From assembly GCA_937916085.1 (NCBI GenBank), contig CALGGO010000095.1:1-35630 (forward strand): 35,630 nucleotides of DNA, written 5' to 3'. The DNA comes from an uncultured Prevotellaceae bacterium. GTDB taxonomy: Bacteria > Bacteroidota > Bacteroidia > Bacteroidales > Muribaculaceae. Below are positions 6,908-15,093 of the stretch, in pieces. Within the stretch, counting starts at the first letter, position 1. Every line of letters begins with the position of its first letter. Under the pieces are notes generated by a model. That model did not search any database. It had not been told where the DNA came from and saw only the letters and a program-made list of their open reading frames with translations. The translations under genes and the position numbers were made by a program.

Positions 6908-7987
6908 TTACATAAACTTGTCTCCGAAGTGGGTTTTTGCTTCGTTGACGTAGTTTTTGATTTTCTGCTCATCGTTGATGGGTGCGATGAGAAGTGCGTC
7001 GGGAGTGTCGGCGATGACGTATCCGTTGATGCCCGATACCACTATGAGTTTGTCGCCTTGAGCGGCGATTACGTTGTTGTGGCTGTCAAATGCTAGGACC
7101 TTGCTATTTGGGGTGACATTGGCGTCGCGGTTCTTAGGAGCGTTGTCGTAGATAGAGCCCCAAGTGCCGAGGTCGCTCCACCCGAAATCTACCTTCTCGA
7201 CATAGACGTTGCTCGACTTCTCCATCAAGGCATAGTCGATAGACACATTAGGGCAGGTGCCATAAAGATTGTTGATTACCTCTTGTTCTCGATCGGTGTT
7301 GTAGATGTCTCCAGCATGGTCAAAGACCTCAGCAATTTCGGGTGCGTGGGTGCGCATCGCGTTGATGATGGCATCTACGCTCCAGAAGAACATGCCCGAG
7401 TTCCAGAAAAACTCCCCACTCTCAAGGAATACGTTAGCGAGTTCTTTGTTGGGTTTCTCGGTGAAGGTCTTCACCTTAGAGAACGCCTCGTCGATGTGTT
7501 CGCCTTCTTGGATGTAGCCATAACCCGTCTCGGGGCGGTTGGGCTTGATGCCAAAGGTGACGATGGCATCGTTCTTCTCGATAAAGTCAAACGCTTTTAC
7601 CACGCAATCGTTGAAGACGTTTTGCCTCAGTATCAGGTGGTCGCTGGGAGCAACCATTATTTTGGCATTAGGATTGATGGCCTTGATGTGCCAAGCCGCC
7701 CAGGCGTTGCATGGCGCAGTGTTGCGCATCACTGGCTCAAGCAGAATCTGGTTAGGCTTGATGTCGGGCAGTTGTTCTTGTATGATGCCAGCATATCTCT
7801 CGTTGGTGAGAAGGATGATGTTCTCTGTTGGGATGATATCGGCGAGCCTGTCAAAGGTGAGTTGCAGCAGGCTGCGTCCTGTGCCCAGGAAGTCGATAAA
7901 CTGTTTGGGCATCGCGGTGCGGCTGTAGGGCCAAAAGCGGCTTCCCACGCCGCCACACATTATCACGCAAAATCGGTCTTGTTTCAT
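6908..7987 (-). CDS. manC: Mannose-1-phosphate guanylyltransferase
   Basis: A 359-residue cytoplasmic nucleotidyltransferase that makes GDP-mannose from GTP and mannose-1-phosphate for surface glycans. The nucleotide-binding signature CGGVGSRFWPYSRTAMPKQF spans residues 11-30. FTEKPN, near residue 158, and WNSGMFFW, near 176, are standard for the family, as is VDFGWSDLGTW further on. The length matches the single-domain form without the phosphomannose isomerase domain. It is the third gene of a leftward series with lptC and the CBS-domain gene, 31 bases after the latter, so it may be expressed with outer-membrane biogenesis genes. Confidence 0.95.
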   Translation of the reverse strand: MKQDRFCVIMCGGVGSRFWPYSRTAMPKQFIDFLGTGRSLLQLTFDRLADIIPTENIILLTNERYAGIIQEQLPDIKPNQILLEPVMRNTAPCNAWAAWHIKAINPNAKIMVAPSDHLILRQNVFNDCVVKAFDFIEKNDAIVTFGIKPNRPETGYGYIQEGEHIDEAFSKVKTFTEKPNKELANVFLESGEFFWNSGMFFWSVDAIINAMRTHAPEIAEVFDHAGDIYNTDREQEVINNLYGTCPNVSIDYALMEKSSNVYVEKVDFGWSDLGTWGSIYDNAPKNRDANVTPNSKVLAFDSHNNVIAAQGDKLIVVSGINGYVIADTPDALLIAPINDEQKIKNYVNEAKTHFGDKFM

Positions 7988-8018
7988 ACTTATTTATTTG
8001 GGTTTTTGTTGTGGAGTG

Positions 8019-9314
8019 TCAGTTGTTATTGTCGTTGTCGGTTTCATTCACTTTAAGAGTGACAAGCTCAAGCCGCGCGCCACTCTTCTTGTTGATGGTC
8101 ACGGTGAACTGGTCGATGGTGTGCTCCTCGCCCTGATTGGGGATGACCTCTAGTCGGTTGACGATATAGCCTGCTATGGTTTGGTAGTCATCGCTCTCGG
8201 GGAGGTCGAGGTCAAACATCTCGTTGATGCGCTCAATCTCCATGCGTCCCGAGAGTTCGTAGGTGTTCTCGCCAGTCTTGCGGGCGATGAGCTTGCGACG
8301 GTCGTGCTCGTCTTCAATGTCGCCAAATATCTCTTCCACGAGGTCTTCGAGGGTCACCATACCTGCCGTTCCGCCAAACTCATCGACCACTATCGCCATG
8401 CTCTTTTTATCTTTGAGCAGGTTTTGCATCATCTTCTTGGCGAGCATGGTCTCGGGGGCGATAATCACGGGCTTTATTTGGTCTTTCCAGTTCACGTCGG
8501 GTTTGAACAACTCGCTCACCTGGATGAAGCCCAGCACGTTGTCGATGTCGTCGTGATAAACCACGAGTTTTGACAGTCCCGACTTGGTGAACAATTGGCT
8601 TAACTCGTCACGGCTGGTCTCGGCGATATCCACACCCACTATCTCGTTGCGGGGTATCATGCAGTCGCGCAGGCGAGTGTCGCTGAAGTCGAGGGCGTTC
8701 TCAAAGATTTTCACCTCGCGCTCCACCTCTTTGTTCTCATCCTCGCTCTTGTCGATGTTTTCTTGCAGATAGTCGTCGAGTTCGCCCACCGAGATAAGCC
8801 TTATCTCCTTCTTCTCGTTCTTGATGCCAAAGAGGCGCATGAGAATTGACGACATCCACGAGGTGAACTGCGAGATAGGGTAGAGCAGCAGGTAGAGGAA
8901 CAGGAGCGGCACGGCAAAGACGCGCAGCGAGCGGTTGGGATTGACACGGAACATTGTCTTGGGCAGGAACTCGCTCATCACCAGCACTATGGCGGTGGAG
9001 ATGACGGTCTGCACCAGCAGCACCAGAGCCTCGTTGCCGCCGAGCCACTTATCTAGAGGTTCTTTGAGCAGCCATGCGATGCCAATACCATATACCACAT
9101 GCACGATGTTGTTGCCCACGAGCATAGTCGAGATAAACGTCTCGCGGTGAGCGTAGAAAATGTTGAGAATCTGACTTACCAGACCACCCTTCTTGATGTC
9201 GATTTCGGTCTTAACTTTGTTAGACGACACAAAAGCAATCTCCATGCCCGAGAAGAATCCCGCGAACACAAGCGCTGTGATGGTAAGAATGAGATATGGT
9301 GTTAATTGTTCCAC
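8019..9314 (-). CDS. CNNM/CorC-type transporter-like membrane protein with CBS domains (hemolysin family)
   Basis: A 431-residue protein. The first 190 residues carry a DUF21/CNNM membrane domain, beginning with the FFSGMEIAFVSSNKVK segment. A CBS pair covers about 205-340 (RDCMIPRNEIVGVD, then SMAIVVDEFGGTAGMVTLEDLVEEIFGDIEDE), and a CorC_HlyC domain closes the protein (about 345-425, with YQTIAGYIVNRLEVIPNQGE). CNNM/CorC proteins are linked to Mg2+ efflux; in Bacteroidetes close relatives resemble GldE. The codon at 9314 is GTG, since no upstream ATG gives a better N-terminus. It lies 14 bases after lptC. The hemolysin name is historical. Confidence 0.9.
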   Translation of the reverse strand: MEQLTPYLILTITALVFAGFFSGMEIAFVSSNKVKTEIDIKKGGLVSQILNIFYAHRETFISTMLVGNNIVHVVYGIGIAWLLKEPLDKWLGGNEALVLLVQTVISTAIVLVMSEFLPKTMFRVNPNRSLRVFAVPLLFLYLLLYPISQFTSWMSSILMRLFGIKNEKKEIRLISVGELDDYLQENIDKSEDENKEVEREVKIFENALDFSDTRLRDCMIPRNEIVGVDIAETSRDELSQLFTKSGLSKLVVYHDDIDNVLGFIQVSELFKPDVNWKDQIKPVIIAPETMLAKKMMQNLLKDKKSMAIVVDEFGGTAGMVTLEDLVEEIFGDIEDEHDRRKLIARKTGENTYELSGRMEIERINEMFDLDLPESDDYQTIAGYIVNRLEVIPNQGEEHTIDQFTVTINKKSGARLELVTLKVNETDNDNNN

Positions 9315-9328
9315 TAGGCTTCAGTTAA

Positions 9329-9994
9329 TTAAAAAGTGGGAAATCGAGTGTCGTTGACTGGCACTATGGCTTGCACGCGATTAACTTTGTAGGTGGTAAG
9401 TTTCTCGTTTGACACATATCCATAGCCTTCTAGTACCTTTTCTTGCGCCTGCATTCTGATGAACGAGTCGCTGTAGTATTTGCTTGCCTTGCGGTCCCAG
9501 AACATCTGGTTGGTCTCTATCTTGCTGCCGTCTCGGTTGGTGATAGTGACCATGCTGTTGAGGCTCCACAGAGCTTTCTCCTCGTCGTAGTAGGCCGAGT
9601 CGCAGGTTATCTCACTGCCATTCTTGTCGTGGATGGTGATGTTGCCAGTGATGTTAAGCATGCGGGTGCTGCGGTCGTAGTGTGCCGAGTCGCATTTCAT
9701 CGACATTTTCACGTCAAAACTCTGCTTGTCGAGCTCCTCGGCGATAAGTCCATCGGGGAACACCCAGTGCGGATGTTCCTGTTCTTCGTAGGCGAGCCAT
9801 GTCTTTGTGGTGATGCGGTATCTTGTCTCCCCTGAGTCGCTGAGCAGAGTCTGCACGTTATGTGAGACCATTGTGGGCAGTTTTGATGCGTCGATTTGTT
9901 GGTTGGCGGCGATACCACCATCATCCTTGCAGCCCGAGGCTATCAAGATGAGAATTAAGATTGCAATAATAAAAAAGTATCTACTTTGCTTCAT
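9329..9994 (-). CDS. lptC: LPS export ABC transporter periplasmic protein LptC
   Basis: A 221-residue protein that would bridge LptB2FG and LptA in transport of lipopolysaccharide across the periplasm. The N-terminus is a lipoprotein-like signal with the lipobox ASGC and Cys22, so this LptC may be lipidated rather than kept as a membrane anchor. The repeated beta-jellyroll phrases are clear: DSAHYDRSTRMLNITGNITI followed by ITCDSAYYDEEKALWSLNSM, and KIETNQMFWDRKASKYYSD. Short repeats of this kind are typical of the OstA/LptA/LptC fold. It is followed closely by the CBS-domain gene and manC. Confidence 0.9.
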   Translation of the reverse strand: MKQSRYFFIIAILILILIASGCKDDGGIAANQQIDASKLPTMVSHNVQTLLSDSGETRYRITTKTWLAYEEQEHPHWVFPDGLIAEELDKQSFDVKMSMKCDSAHYDRSTRMLNITGNITIHDKNGSEITCDSAYYDEEKALWSLNSMVTITNRDGSKIETNQMFWDRKASKYYSDSFIRMQAQEKVLEGYGYVSNEKLTTYKVNRVQAIVPVNDTRFPTF

Positions 9995-10056
9995 TATTTA
10001 TTCTCAACGGTAGTTGAGCTATTAATCTTTATCTTTTTAGTTCTAGCTTTTCTTGA

Positions 10057-10101
10057 TTCTAGAAGTTCTAGATTTTCTAGATTATCTAGTTAATACTAGA
10101 T
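10057..10101. repeat. Nonamer array with core TCTAG
   Basis: TCTAG begins at 10058, 10067, 10076 and 10085, a 9-base period, with a shifted copy (ACTAG) at 10095 and an isolated TCTAG at 10042. The bases between cores vary. The array lies between the outer-membrane barrel gene and lptC. Confidence 0.75.
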
Positions 10102-10135
10102 TTATTACTTAAAACAAAACACTTAACACCTACTA

Positions 10136-11410
10136 TTACCTAATCTTATTCTTCCAGAACCACATCTCGTTGAAGTTCACGCTCACGGTGATGTTGAGGT
10201 AATCTTCCTTGATGAGGTTGACAGGAGTGGTGTAGCGGTGTCGCCATTCCACTCCCAGGTTGACCAGGGTCTTGTTGCCGGCAAGTGCGGGAAATGAGAA
10301 TCCCAGTCCCACACCATAGTCGCGCACGTCGTTGCCGTTCACATTCATATAGTCGTTGTTATAGAATGCTCCCACTCGATAGGTCATGCGGTTGAGGTAG
10401 TTGCCACGCGGATTAGGGAGGTAAGACATTCCTGCCGACACTTTCCAGCGGTCATTCCACTTGGTTTGTGGTGTCTCAAAATAGTCGATTGGAGTGTATT
10501 TGGCTTTTGACCATTGCTGATAGGTGTAGTCAAGCTCTAGGTTCAGGCGGTTGTCGTAGGTATAACTGATACCGGCACCGAAAGAATTGGGCAACTCATA
10601 ATTGTCTTTCATCGACATATTGGCAATAGTGTCATACACTATCACCGTGTTGCCGTTTTTGTCTGTTATGATATCTTGGTTGATATTGGCCATTCTGCCC
10701 ATAGCCGTGCCGTGAAGAGACTTCTTAGGCTGGTAAGTGAGACCTAACACCACTTTGTTTTTGCGTGAAATGTTGAAGGCATATTGCAGTCCTACACGCA
10801 TGTTCCAGTCCCTGACCTCCAAGTTTCGGAAGAACTGAGTTGTTGATATTGATTCAACATTTGTGGTGTTGGTGGTAGTGCCGAAGAGATAAGAGAAATT
10901 CGCTCCTATCGAGAGACCTTTGAAAGGTTGGTAGCCCACGCCGGCGAATAGCTCGGAGAGACCTCCTGTGCCGATGCGTGAGTCGGTGCCGTTAGTGATG
11001 TCGCCTCCAAAGCTGTAGCCCACACTTGAGAATGGCACCACGCCTATCGCCGCGCCTATGTTTTTGCCGAGACGGAACTCCATGGTGATGTAGTCAAGTC
11101 CACCTCCCAGATTATATCCGCTCTTGTCGCCCTCTTTCGACCAGCAGTTGGTGAGGTCAACGCCCATGTCCCACAAGAAGGTGAGAGAATCGACCTGCGA
11201 GTAGCTGGCAGGATTCATGACATTGATCTGTCGGCCGTTTTGCATGGCAATACCCACACCACCCATCGCGCGCTGTATGCCAGTGGCATTGTCGCTGAGG
11301 ATGCCATAGCCAAGTTTGGAGTAGGGTGTTGTCGATGATTGTGCCATTGCGGGCATGTGGCAAGTAGCCACAACCACGATTGTTGATATGATGTATTTAA
11401 AGATTTTCAT
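10136..11410 (-). CDS. Outer-membrane beta-barrel protein, FadL/OmpP1-like
   Basis: A 424-residue protein with a signal peptide ending at AMA/Q near residue 23. The rest alternates hydrophobic and polar residues as expected for a long beta barrel, with many aromatic residues at strand ends. Phrases such as YSKLGYGILSDNATGIQRAMGGVGIAMQNG near the mature N-terminus, followed by NVMNPASYS, are typical of the FadL/OmpP1-like family that precedes lptC in Bacteroidetes. The final residues (NEMWFWKNKIR) end in a charged tail instead of a C-terminal aromatic. The transported substrate cannot be read from sequence. In many relatives a TPR protein lies between this gene and lptC; here only a 141-base gap with a repeat array is present. 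Confidence 0.8.
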   Translation of the reverse strand: MKIFKYIISTIVVVATCHMPAMAQSSTTPYSKLGYGILSDNATGIQRAMGGVGIAMQNGRQINVMNPASYSQVDSLTFLWDMGVDLTNCWSKEGDKSGYNLGGGLDYITMEFRLGKNIGAAIGVVPFSSVGYSFGGDITNGTDSRIGTGGLSELFAGVGYQPFKGLSIGANFSYLFGTTTNTTNVESISTTQFFRNLEVRDWNMRVGLQYAFNISRKNKVVLGLTYQPKKSLHGTAMGRMANINQDIITDKNGNTVIVYDTIANMSMKDNYELPNSFGAGISYTYDNRLNLELDYTYQQWSKAKYTPIDYFETPQTKWNDRWKVSAGMSYLPNPRGNYLNRMTYRVGAFYNNDYMNVNGNDVRDYGVGLGFSFPALAGNKTLVNLGVEWRHRYTTPVNLIKEDYLNITVSVNFNEMWFWKNKIR

Positions 11411-11440
11411 GCTAGATTATTTGATTTTTCTACCAAAGTG

Positions 11441-11448
11441 CAAAGTTA
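11441..11448 (-). promoter_or_regulatory. Putative -7 element for the outer-membrane barrel gene
   Basis: TAACTTTG on the minus strand fits TAnnTTTG and lies 30 bases upstream of the ATG at 11410. A clear -33 TTG at the usual distance is missing; one occurs at 11461-11463, only 12 bases away. Confidence 0.4.
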
Positions 11449-11501
11449 GTAAATACTATTCAATAAAAGCGGTTTTCTACATTTTTTAGCATTTATAGTA
11501 T

Positions 11502-11900
11502 TTACTTTACTTCCTTGTTTTCCTTCTTGCCTTTTTTGTCGCTGGTGAGCTTTGAGAGCATCAGTGTGGCATAGATTTGAATCACGGCACCAGCGAGCAG
11601 GAAGGCGACCCAGCTGCGTTGCATCTCGAAGTTGGAGGAAAAGCGGCAGTAGGCTGCAATGCAATACACTATTGCCGCCACCACATTCATCCTCGTGAGA
11701 CGTTTAACCCTGAGCTCGTCGCTTGGGCTGGGGATGAGAAACTGTGCCACTAGAGTGCCTGCTGCACCGGCGGCCATCAGCCATCGTTGCCACGCTGGCA
11801 TGGGGATAATGAAGAGAGGCACAACGGCTGCTGCCAGCAATATCGTCATCGACATGCACAGCAAGAAGTTGCCTATATTATGTTTTGTGTTCTTATTCAT
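11502..11900 (-). CDS. Small membrane protein with four predicted helices, unknown function
   Basis: A 132-residue protein that I do not assign to a named family. Four hydrophobic segments can be seen: about residues 10-32, 38-55, 70-87 and 95-115. A basic loop (ELRVKRLTRM) lies between helices two and three, and the tail is lysine-rich (KKGKKENKEVK). It begins 3 bases after the divIC stop codon, so it is almost certainly translated from the same message, and a role at the membrane alongside cell division is conceivable but unsupported by any motif. The start is a clear ATG. Confidence 0.7.
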   Translation of the reverse strand: MNKNTKHNIGNFLLCMSMTILLAAAVVPLFIIPMPAWQRWLMAAGAAGTLVAQFLIPSPSDELRVKRLTRMNVVAAIVYCIAAYCRFSSNFEMQRSWVAFLLAGAVIQIYATLMLSKLTSDKKGKKENKEVK

Positions 11901-11903
11901 TTT

Positions 11904-12209
11904 CTATTTTATATCGGTCTCATACACATCCTCGTTGGTGCGTTTCATTCTATACTGCTCGCGAGCGAGTTTCTCGAGGTTTTCCTTATCGGTGTCGAGC
12001 TCGCGGAATTTTTTCTCATAATACATGGCTGAATCCTCCTTGCTCTTGATTTGAGCATTGAGGTTGTTGATTTCTGACTTCTGCTTGGAGATTTCCATGT
12101 AGTTGTAGTCGCCAAAGAACAGCATCATAAGGATAAAAGCCAAGAAAATCAGAAATGGCAAGTTGAGCCACAGAGGTAGCCACTTGGGACGCTTGATTTT
12201 TATGTTCAT
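11904..12209 (-). CDS. Septum formation initiator family protein (FtsB/DivIC-like)
   Basis: A bitopic protein of 101 residues. A short basic cytoplasmic N-terminus (MNIKIKRPKW) precedes one transmembrane helix (about residues 14-33). The helix is followed by a heptad-patterned coiled coil, about 38-80, rich in Lys, Glu, Asn and Leu, and then KLAREQYRMKRTNEDVYETD, which is the conserved FtsB/DivIC end-piece. Proteins of this family form a complex with FtsL and FtsQ/DivIB and activate septal peptidoglycan synthesis. Length and domain order are normal. It starts a two-gene unit with the four-helix protein downstream, and a degenerate octamer array lies upstream, between it and trmD. Confidence 0.9.
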   Translation of the reverse strand: MNIKIKRPKWLPLWLNLPFLIFLAFILMMLFFGDYNYMEISKQKSEINNLNAQIKSKEDSAMYYEKKFRELDTDKENLEKLAREQYRMKRTNEDVYETDIK

Positions 12210-12244
12210 TTCGTTATCGTTTTACTCGTAAATTAGACTGCGAA

Positions 12245-12275
12245 ATTAGCAATAATTCTGAATATTAGCAATAAT
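12245..12275. repeat. 12-base direct repeat upstream of divIC
   Basis: ATTAGCAATAAT occurs at 12245-12256 and again at 12264-12275, 19 bases apart, in the AT-rich leader of the divIC gene. It could be a pair of binding sites or a remnant of a longer array. Confidence 0.6.
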
Positions 12276-12302
12276 AATTACTCGTTTAACTATAATTAGT
12301 AA

Positions 12303-12374
12303 TCACTCGAGTGCTCGAGCACTCGACTGCTCGAAAACTCGAATGTTCGATTGTTCGAATGCTCGAGTTGTCGA
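12303..12374. repeat. Octamer array: invariant TCGA every 8 bases, nine copies
   Basis: TCGA starts at 12307, 12315, 12323, 12331, 12339, 12347, 12355, 12363 and 12371, with no slip. The four bases between cores differ in nearly every copy (for example GTGC, GCAC, CTGC, AAAC, ATGT, GTTG). The core is palindromic, so the array reads similarly on both strands. It ends 13 bases before the trmD stop codon and lies upstream of divIC. It has no CRISPR-like structure. Confidence 0.97.
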
Positions 12375-12387
12375 TATAGAAAAAAAC

Positions 12388-13071
12388 TTAGCTGTCTTCT
12401 AGCAGCCCTGGTCGCAGCTTCTTGGTGCGGGCGAGGGCTTGCTCCATCTTCCACTCCTCGATTTTGGCGAAGTTGCCGCTGAGCAGTATCTCGGGCACTT
12501 GCCAGCCTTTGAACTCGGCAGGGCGGGTATAGACTGGCGCTTCGAGCAGGTTGTCCTGGAAGGAGTCGCTCAGCGCGCTCTGCTCGTCGCCAATGGCGCC
12601 TGGGATGAGGCGCACCACGGCGTCGGCAATCACCGCTGCTGGCAGTTCGCCTCCCGTGAGCACATAGTTGCCAATGGAGATTTCGCGTGTGATAAGGTGC
12701 TCGCGTATGCGGTAATCCACACCCTTGTAGTGCCCGCACAGGATGATGATATTCTGTGCCAGTGACAGCTGGTTGGCAAGCGGCTGGTCAAACATCTCGC
12801 CGTCGGGCGAAGTGAAAATCACCTCGTCGTAGTCGCGCTCGCTCTTGAGCTGCTCTATGCAGCGGAACACCGGCTCTATCTGCATCACCATGCCTGCCTC
12901 GCCGCCAAAGGGATAGTCATCTACCTTGCGGTGCTTGCGCAGCGACCAGTCACGCAGGTTGTGGATGTGGATTTCCACCAACCCCTTGTCTTGCGCGCGC
13001 TGCACGATGCTGCAATGCAGCGGCGACTCCAATGCCTCGGGCATCACGGTGAGTATGTCAATTCGCATCAT
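12388..13071 (-). CDS. trmD: tRNA (guanine-N1-)-methyltransferase TrmD
   Basis: A 227-residue SPOUT-class methyltransferase that methylates N1 of G37 in tRNAs reading CNN and some other codons, preventing frameshifts. The trefoil-knot cofactor motifs are present: IILCGHYKGVDYRIREHLI near residue 110, then EISIGNYVLTGGELPAAVI near residue 130. The N-terminal MRIDILTVMPE is canonical, so the ATG at 13068 is as likely as the one at 13071. The gene starts 2 bases after the stop codon of the phosphoethanolamine transferase gene, so the two are translationally close. Confidence 0.97.
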   Translation of the reverse strand: MMRIDILTVMPEALESPLHCSIVQRAQDKGLVEIHIHNLRDWSLRKHRKVDDYPFGGEAGMVMQIEPVFRCIEQLKSERDYDEVIFTSPDGEMFDQPLANQLSLAQNIIILCGHYKGVDYRIREHLITREISIGNYVLTGGELPAAVIADAVVRLIPGAIGDEQSALSDSFQDNLLEAPVYTRPAEFKGWQVPEILLSGNFAKIEEWKMEQALARTKKLRPGLLEDS

Positions 13072-13073
13072 AG

Positions 13074-14921
13074 CTATTTCTTGCTTTTAGGTTTCTCCTT
13101 AGCTTTATTTACCACCTCATCGTAGTCGTAGCGGTCATAGACTATCCTCTTCTTGGGCTTGTAGTCGGGGCTGGAGATGTCGCGGGTGGCATCGTAATAC
13201 TTGGTCTTGATGCCGCCCAGGCGCAGCAGCATAATGCTCACGTCGAGGCTGATGCCAGGGCGGTCAACCGCGGCGCGCATCTGCCGCACCAGGTCGGGAT
13301 GCTTGGCGATGAAGGTGTCGCTGCACCACACCACGAAAGGCACGTCGTTGTCGCAGTGGAAGTATTCGGCCTCGGCACGTGTGCCGCCTTGACGGCCGCA
13401 GTGGTCGCGGAAGTCGTAGGCCTCGTCGCCGTGGTCGGGCAGGTAAATCACCACGGTGTTCTTGTCGCGCCAGATGTCGAAGATGGCTTTCATCACGGCA
13501 TCGTTATAAATAGTGGCATTGTCGTAATGCGCGATATACTCTTTTACTTCTTTTGTGACATAATCCTCGGTGCGGTGGATAGAATCGGCGTTAAACGTTT
13601 CAAAGCCTTTGCCCTTGGGATAGCGGTACTCGGGATTCACATGCTGCCCCTTGAGATGGAAGATGTAGAGGTTGTGCTTGCCAGGCGGCACCTTAGAACT
13701 GTTTTTGAAGTCGCCAATCATCTGACCGTCATGCTTGAACGGGGTTGATGACATCTCATCGTAGCTTAGCTTGGCGATGGTGTCGTTGTAGAGGAAAGCG
13801 TTGACCGAGATGGTGTAGAGCTCGGTCTTCTGATACTCGCGCTGCATGTCCCAGATATACACCTTGTAGCCGGCATGGCGGAACACGGTGGGGAACATAG
13901 GGCTCTCATACCAGTACTCGTCTTTCGTCATGTCGTTGAGCGAGAAGAAGTTCTTCTGCACGGTGGAGGTGGCGTTGTAGGGGCTTATCATGTCGTTAAA
14001 CACGATGAGGTTGCCACGGTCGCGCTCCCTAATCATGTAGGGCGTGGTGTTGTGCTCATAGCCATAGAGGGCGGCATGGCTCTTGATGTAGCTCTCGCCA
14101 AAGACCATCACCACGTTGAGCGAGTCGGGCTCAGTGACCTCGATGGGAGTCTTATACACCTCTCGCGCCACGTCAATGGCTTGCGCCACATCGGCATGGC
14201 TGGTGCTCAGGTAGCTGAAGGAATATATCACGCTGCTCACATTGTCGAGGGCATAAGTGCCAAAGTCGGCAACCCAGTTGCTCAGGTCTTTAGAGTGCTT
14301 GCAAGTCGCCATTCTCACATAGTTGTGGCTGTAGTATGCGCCAAAGAGGATGAGCGGCAACAGCAGCACCGTGAGAACAATCTTCATCACCTTGTTGTGC
14401 GCCACTCTGTTGAACAAGTCTTTGAGCCACTCGGCAATAGCCACCACGATGATGATGGCGACCACGATGCCGTAGGTGATGAGGCTTGGCGTGGCGAGGG
14501 CGTAGGTGGTGATGAACTCGCTCGCCTCGCTCTCGTTGGTCTCGGCAAGAAGGGTGAACAGCCGCGCCCCGATGCCCATGTCAAAGTTCAGATTCACAAA
14601 GATATAAGTCGCCTCAAGCAGAATCACCAGGAAGTAGATGATGCACTTATATGCCATTCTTATGGGGCGTTTCTTGCATAGGTATAGCCCCAGTGTCAAG
14701 AGGTAGCTCACAAAAGTGCCGAGTGCCCAGCACCGCAGGCCGTGATCCCAGTGGTTGCCGTCGATATAGAAGCATCCCACCAGGTAGCCAAACGTCACCC
14801 CGCAGTTGATAAGCCACATCACAAGGAAGAAGTTGAAATCCTCAATAATAGGCTTCATCAACCAGTTTGCAGCCTTCAAAAGCCACTGTCCAAATGCCTT
14901 TATTTTCTCTTTGTATTTCAT
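13074..14921 (-). CDS. Membrane phosphoethanolamine transferase, EptA/sulfatase-superfamily
   Basis: A 615-residue inner-membrane enzyme. The N-terminal 215 residues hold about five transmembrane helices. The periplasmic alkaline-phosphatase-fold domain begins with NVVMVFGESYIKSHAALYGY (residues about 269-288); the nucleophile position in G275-E276-S277 is serine, where EptA proteins have threonine. Metal-binding DHGDE lies at 496-500. The domain architecture matches lipid A phosphoethanolamine transferases of the EptA/CptA group, which use phosphatidylethanolamine and can give cationic-peptide resistance. The exact acceptor, lipid A or another glycan, cannot be told. The gene precedes trmD by 2 bases, and the donor lipid pathway (psd, pssA) is encoded in the same window. 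Confidence 0.85.
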   Translation of the reverse strand: MKYKEKIKAFGQWLLKAANWLMKPIIEDFNFFLVMWLINCGVTFGYLVGCFYIDGNHWDHGLRCWALGTFVSYLLTLGLYLCKKRPIRMAYKCIIYFLVILLEATYIFVNLNFDMGIGARLFTLLAETNESEASEFITTYALATPSLITYGIVVAIIIVVAIAEWLKDLFNRVAHNKVMKIVLTVLLLPLILFGAYYSHNYVRMATCKHSKDLSNWVADFGTYALDNVSSVIYSFSYLSTSHADVAQAIDVAREVYKTPIEVTEPDSLNVVMVFGESYIKSHAALYGYEHNTTPYMIRERDRGNLIVFNDMISPYNATSTVQKNFFSLNDMTKDEYWYESPMFPTVFRHAGYKVYIWDMQREYQKTELYTISVNAFLYNDTIAKLSYDEMSSTPFKHDGQMIGDFKNSSKVPPGKHNLYIFHLKGQHVNPEYRYPKGKGFETFNADSIHRTEDYVTKEVKEYIAHYDNATIYNDAVMKAIFDIWRDKNTVVIYLPDHGDEAYDFRDHCGRQGGTRAEAEYFHCDNDVPFVVWCSDTFIAKHPDLVRQMRAAVDRPGISLDVSIMLLRLGGIKTKYYDATRDISSPDYKPKKRIVYDRYDYDEVVNKAKEKPKSKK

Positions 14922-14952
14922 TGATAATATTATCCTTTTTCAAAAAATCGTG

Positions 14953-14960
14953 CAAAATTA
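14953..14960 (-). promoter_or_regulatory. Putative -7 element for the eptA-like/trmD transcript
   Basis: TAATTTTG on the minus strand fits TAnnTTTG and lies 31 bases upstream of the ATG at 14921. No good TTG -33 element is seen. Confidence 0.4.
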
Positions 14961-15033
14961 CACATTATTTTTTAAAGGAGAGGAATTAAAGGAGTAAAAG
15001 AAAATAAAACCACAGATAAATGTGTGAAAACCG

Positions 15034-15072
15034 AAAAAACGCAAGCAGGTTTTCATGCTGCTTGCGTTTTTT
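15034..15072 (-). terminator. Strong intrinsic terminator after the 398-residue secreted protein gene
   Basis: AAAAAACGCAAGCAG at 15034-15048 pairs perfectly over 15 bases with CTGCTTGCGTTTTTT at 15058-15072, leaving a 9-base loop. The stem is flanked by A and T runs, so it can work in both directions. It lies 21 bases past the stop codon at 15094. Confidence 0.95.
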
Positions 15073-15093
15073 AGATTGTCAAGATTCGTTAGA

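Noticed and set aside
12303..12374. Octamer array as a CRISPR
   Set aside because: The repeats are only 4 bases with 4-base spacers, and no cas genes are present.
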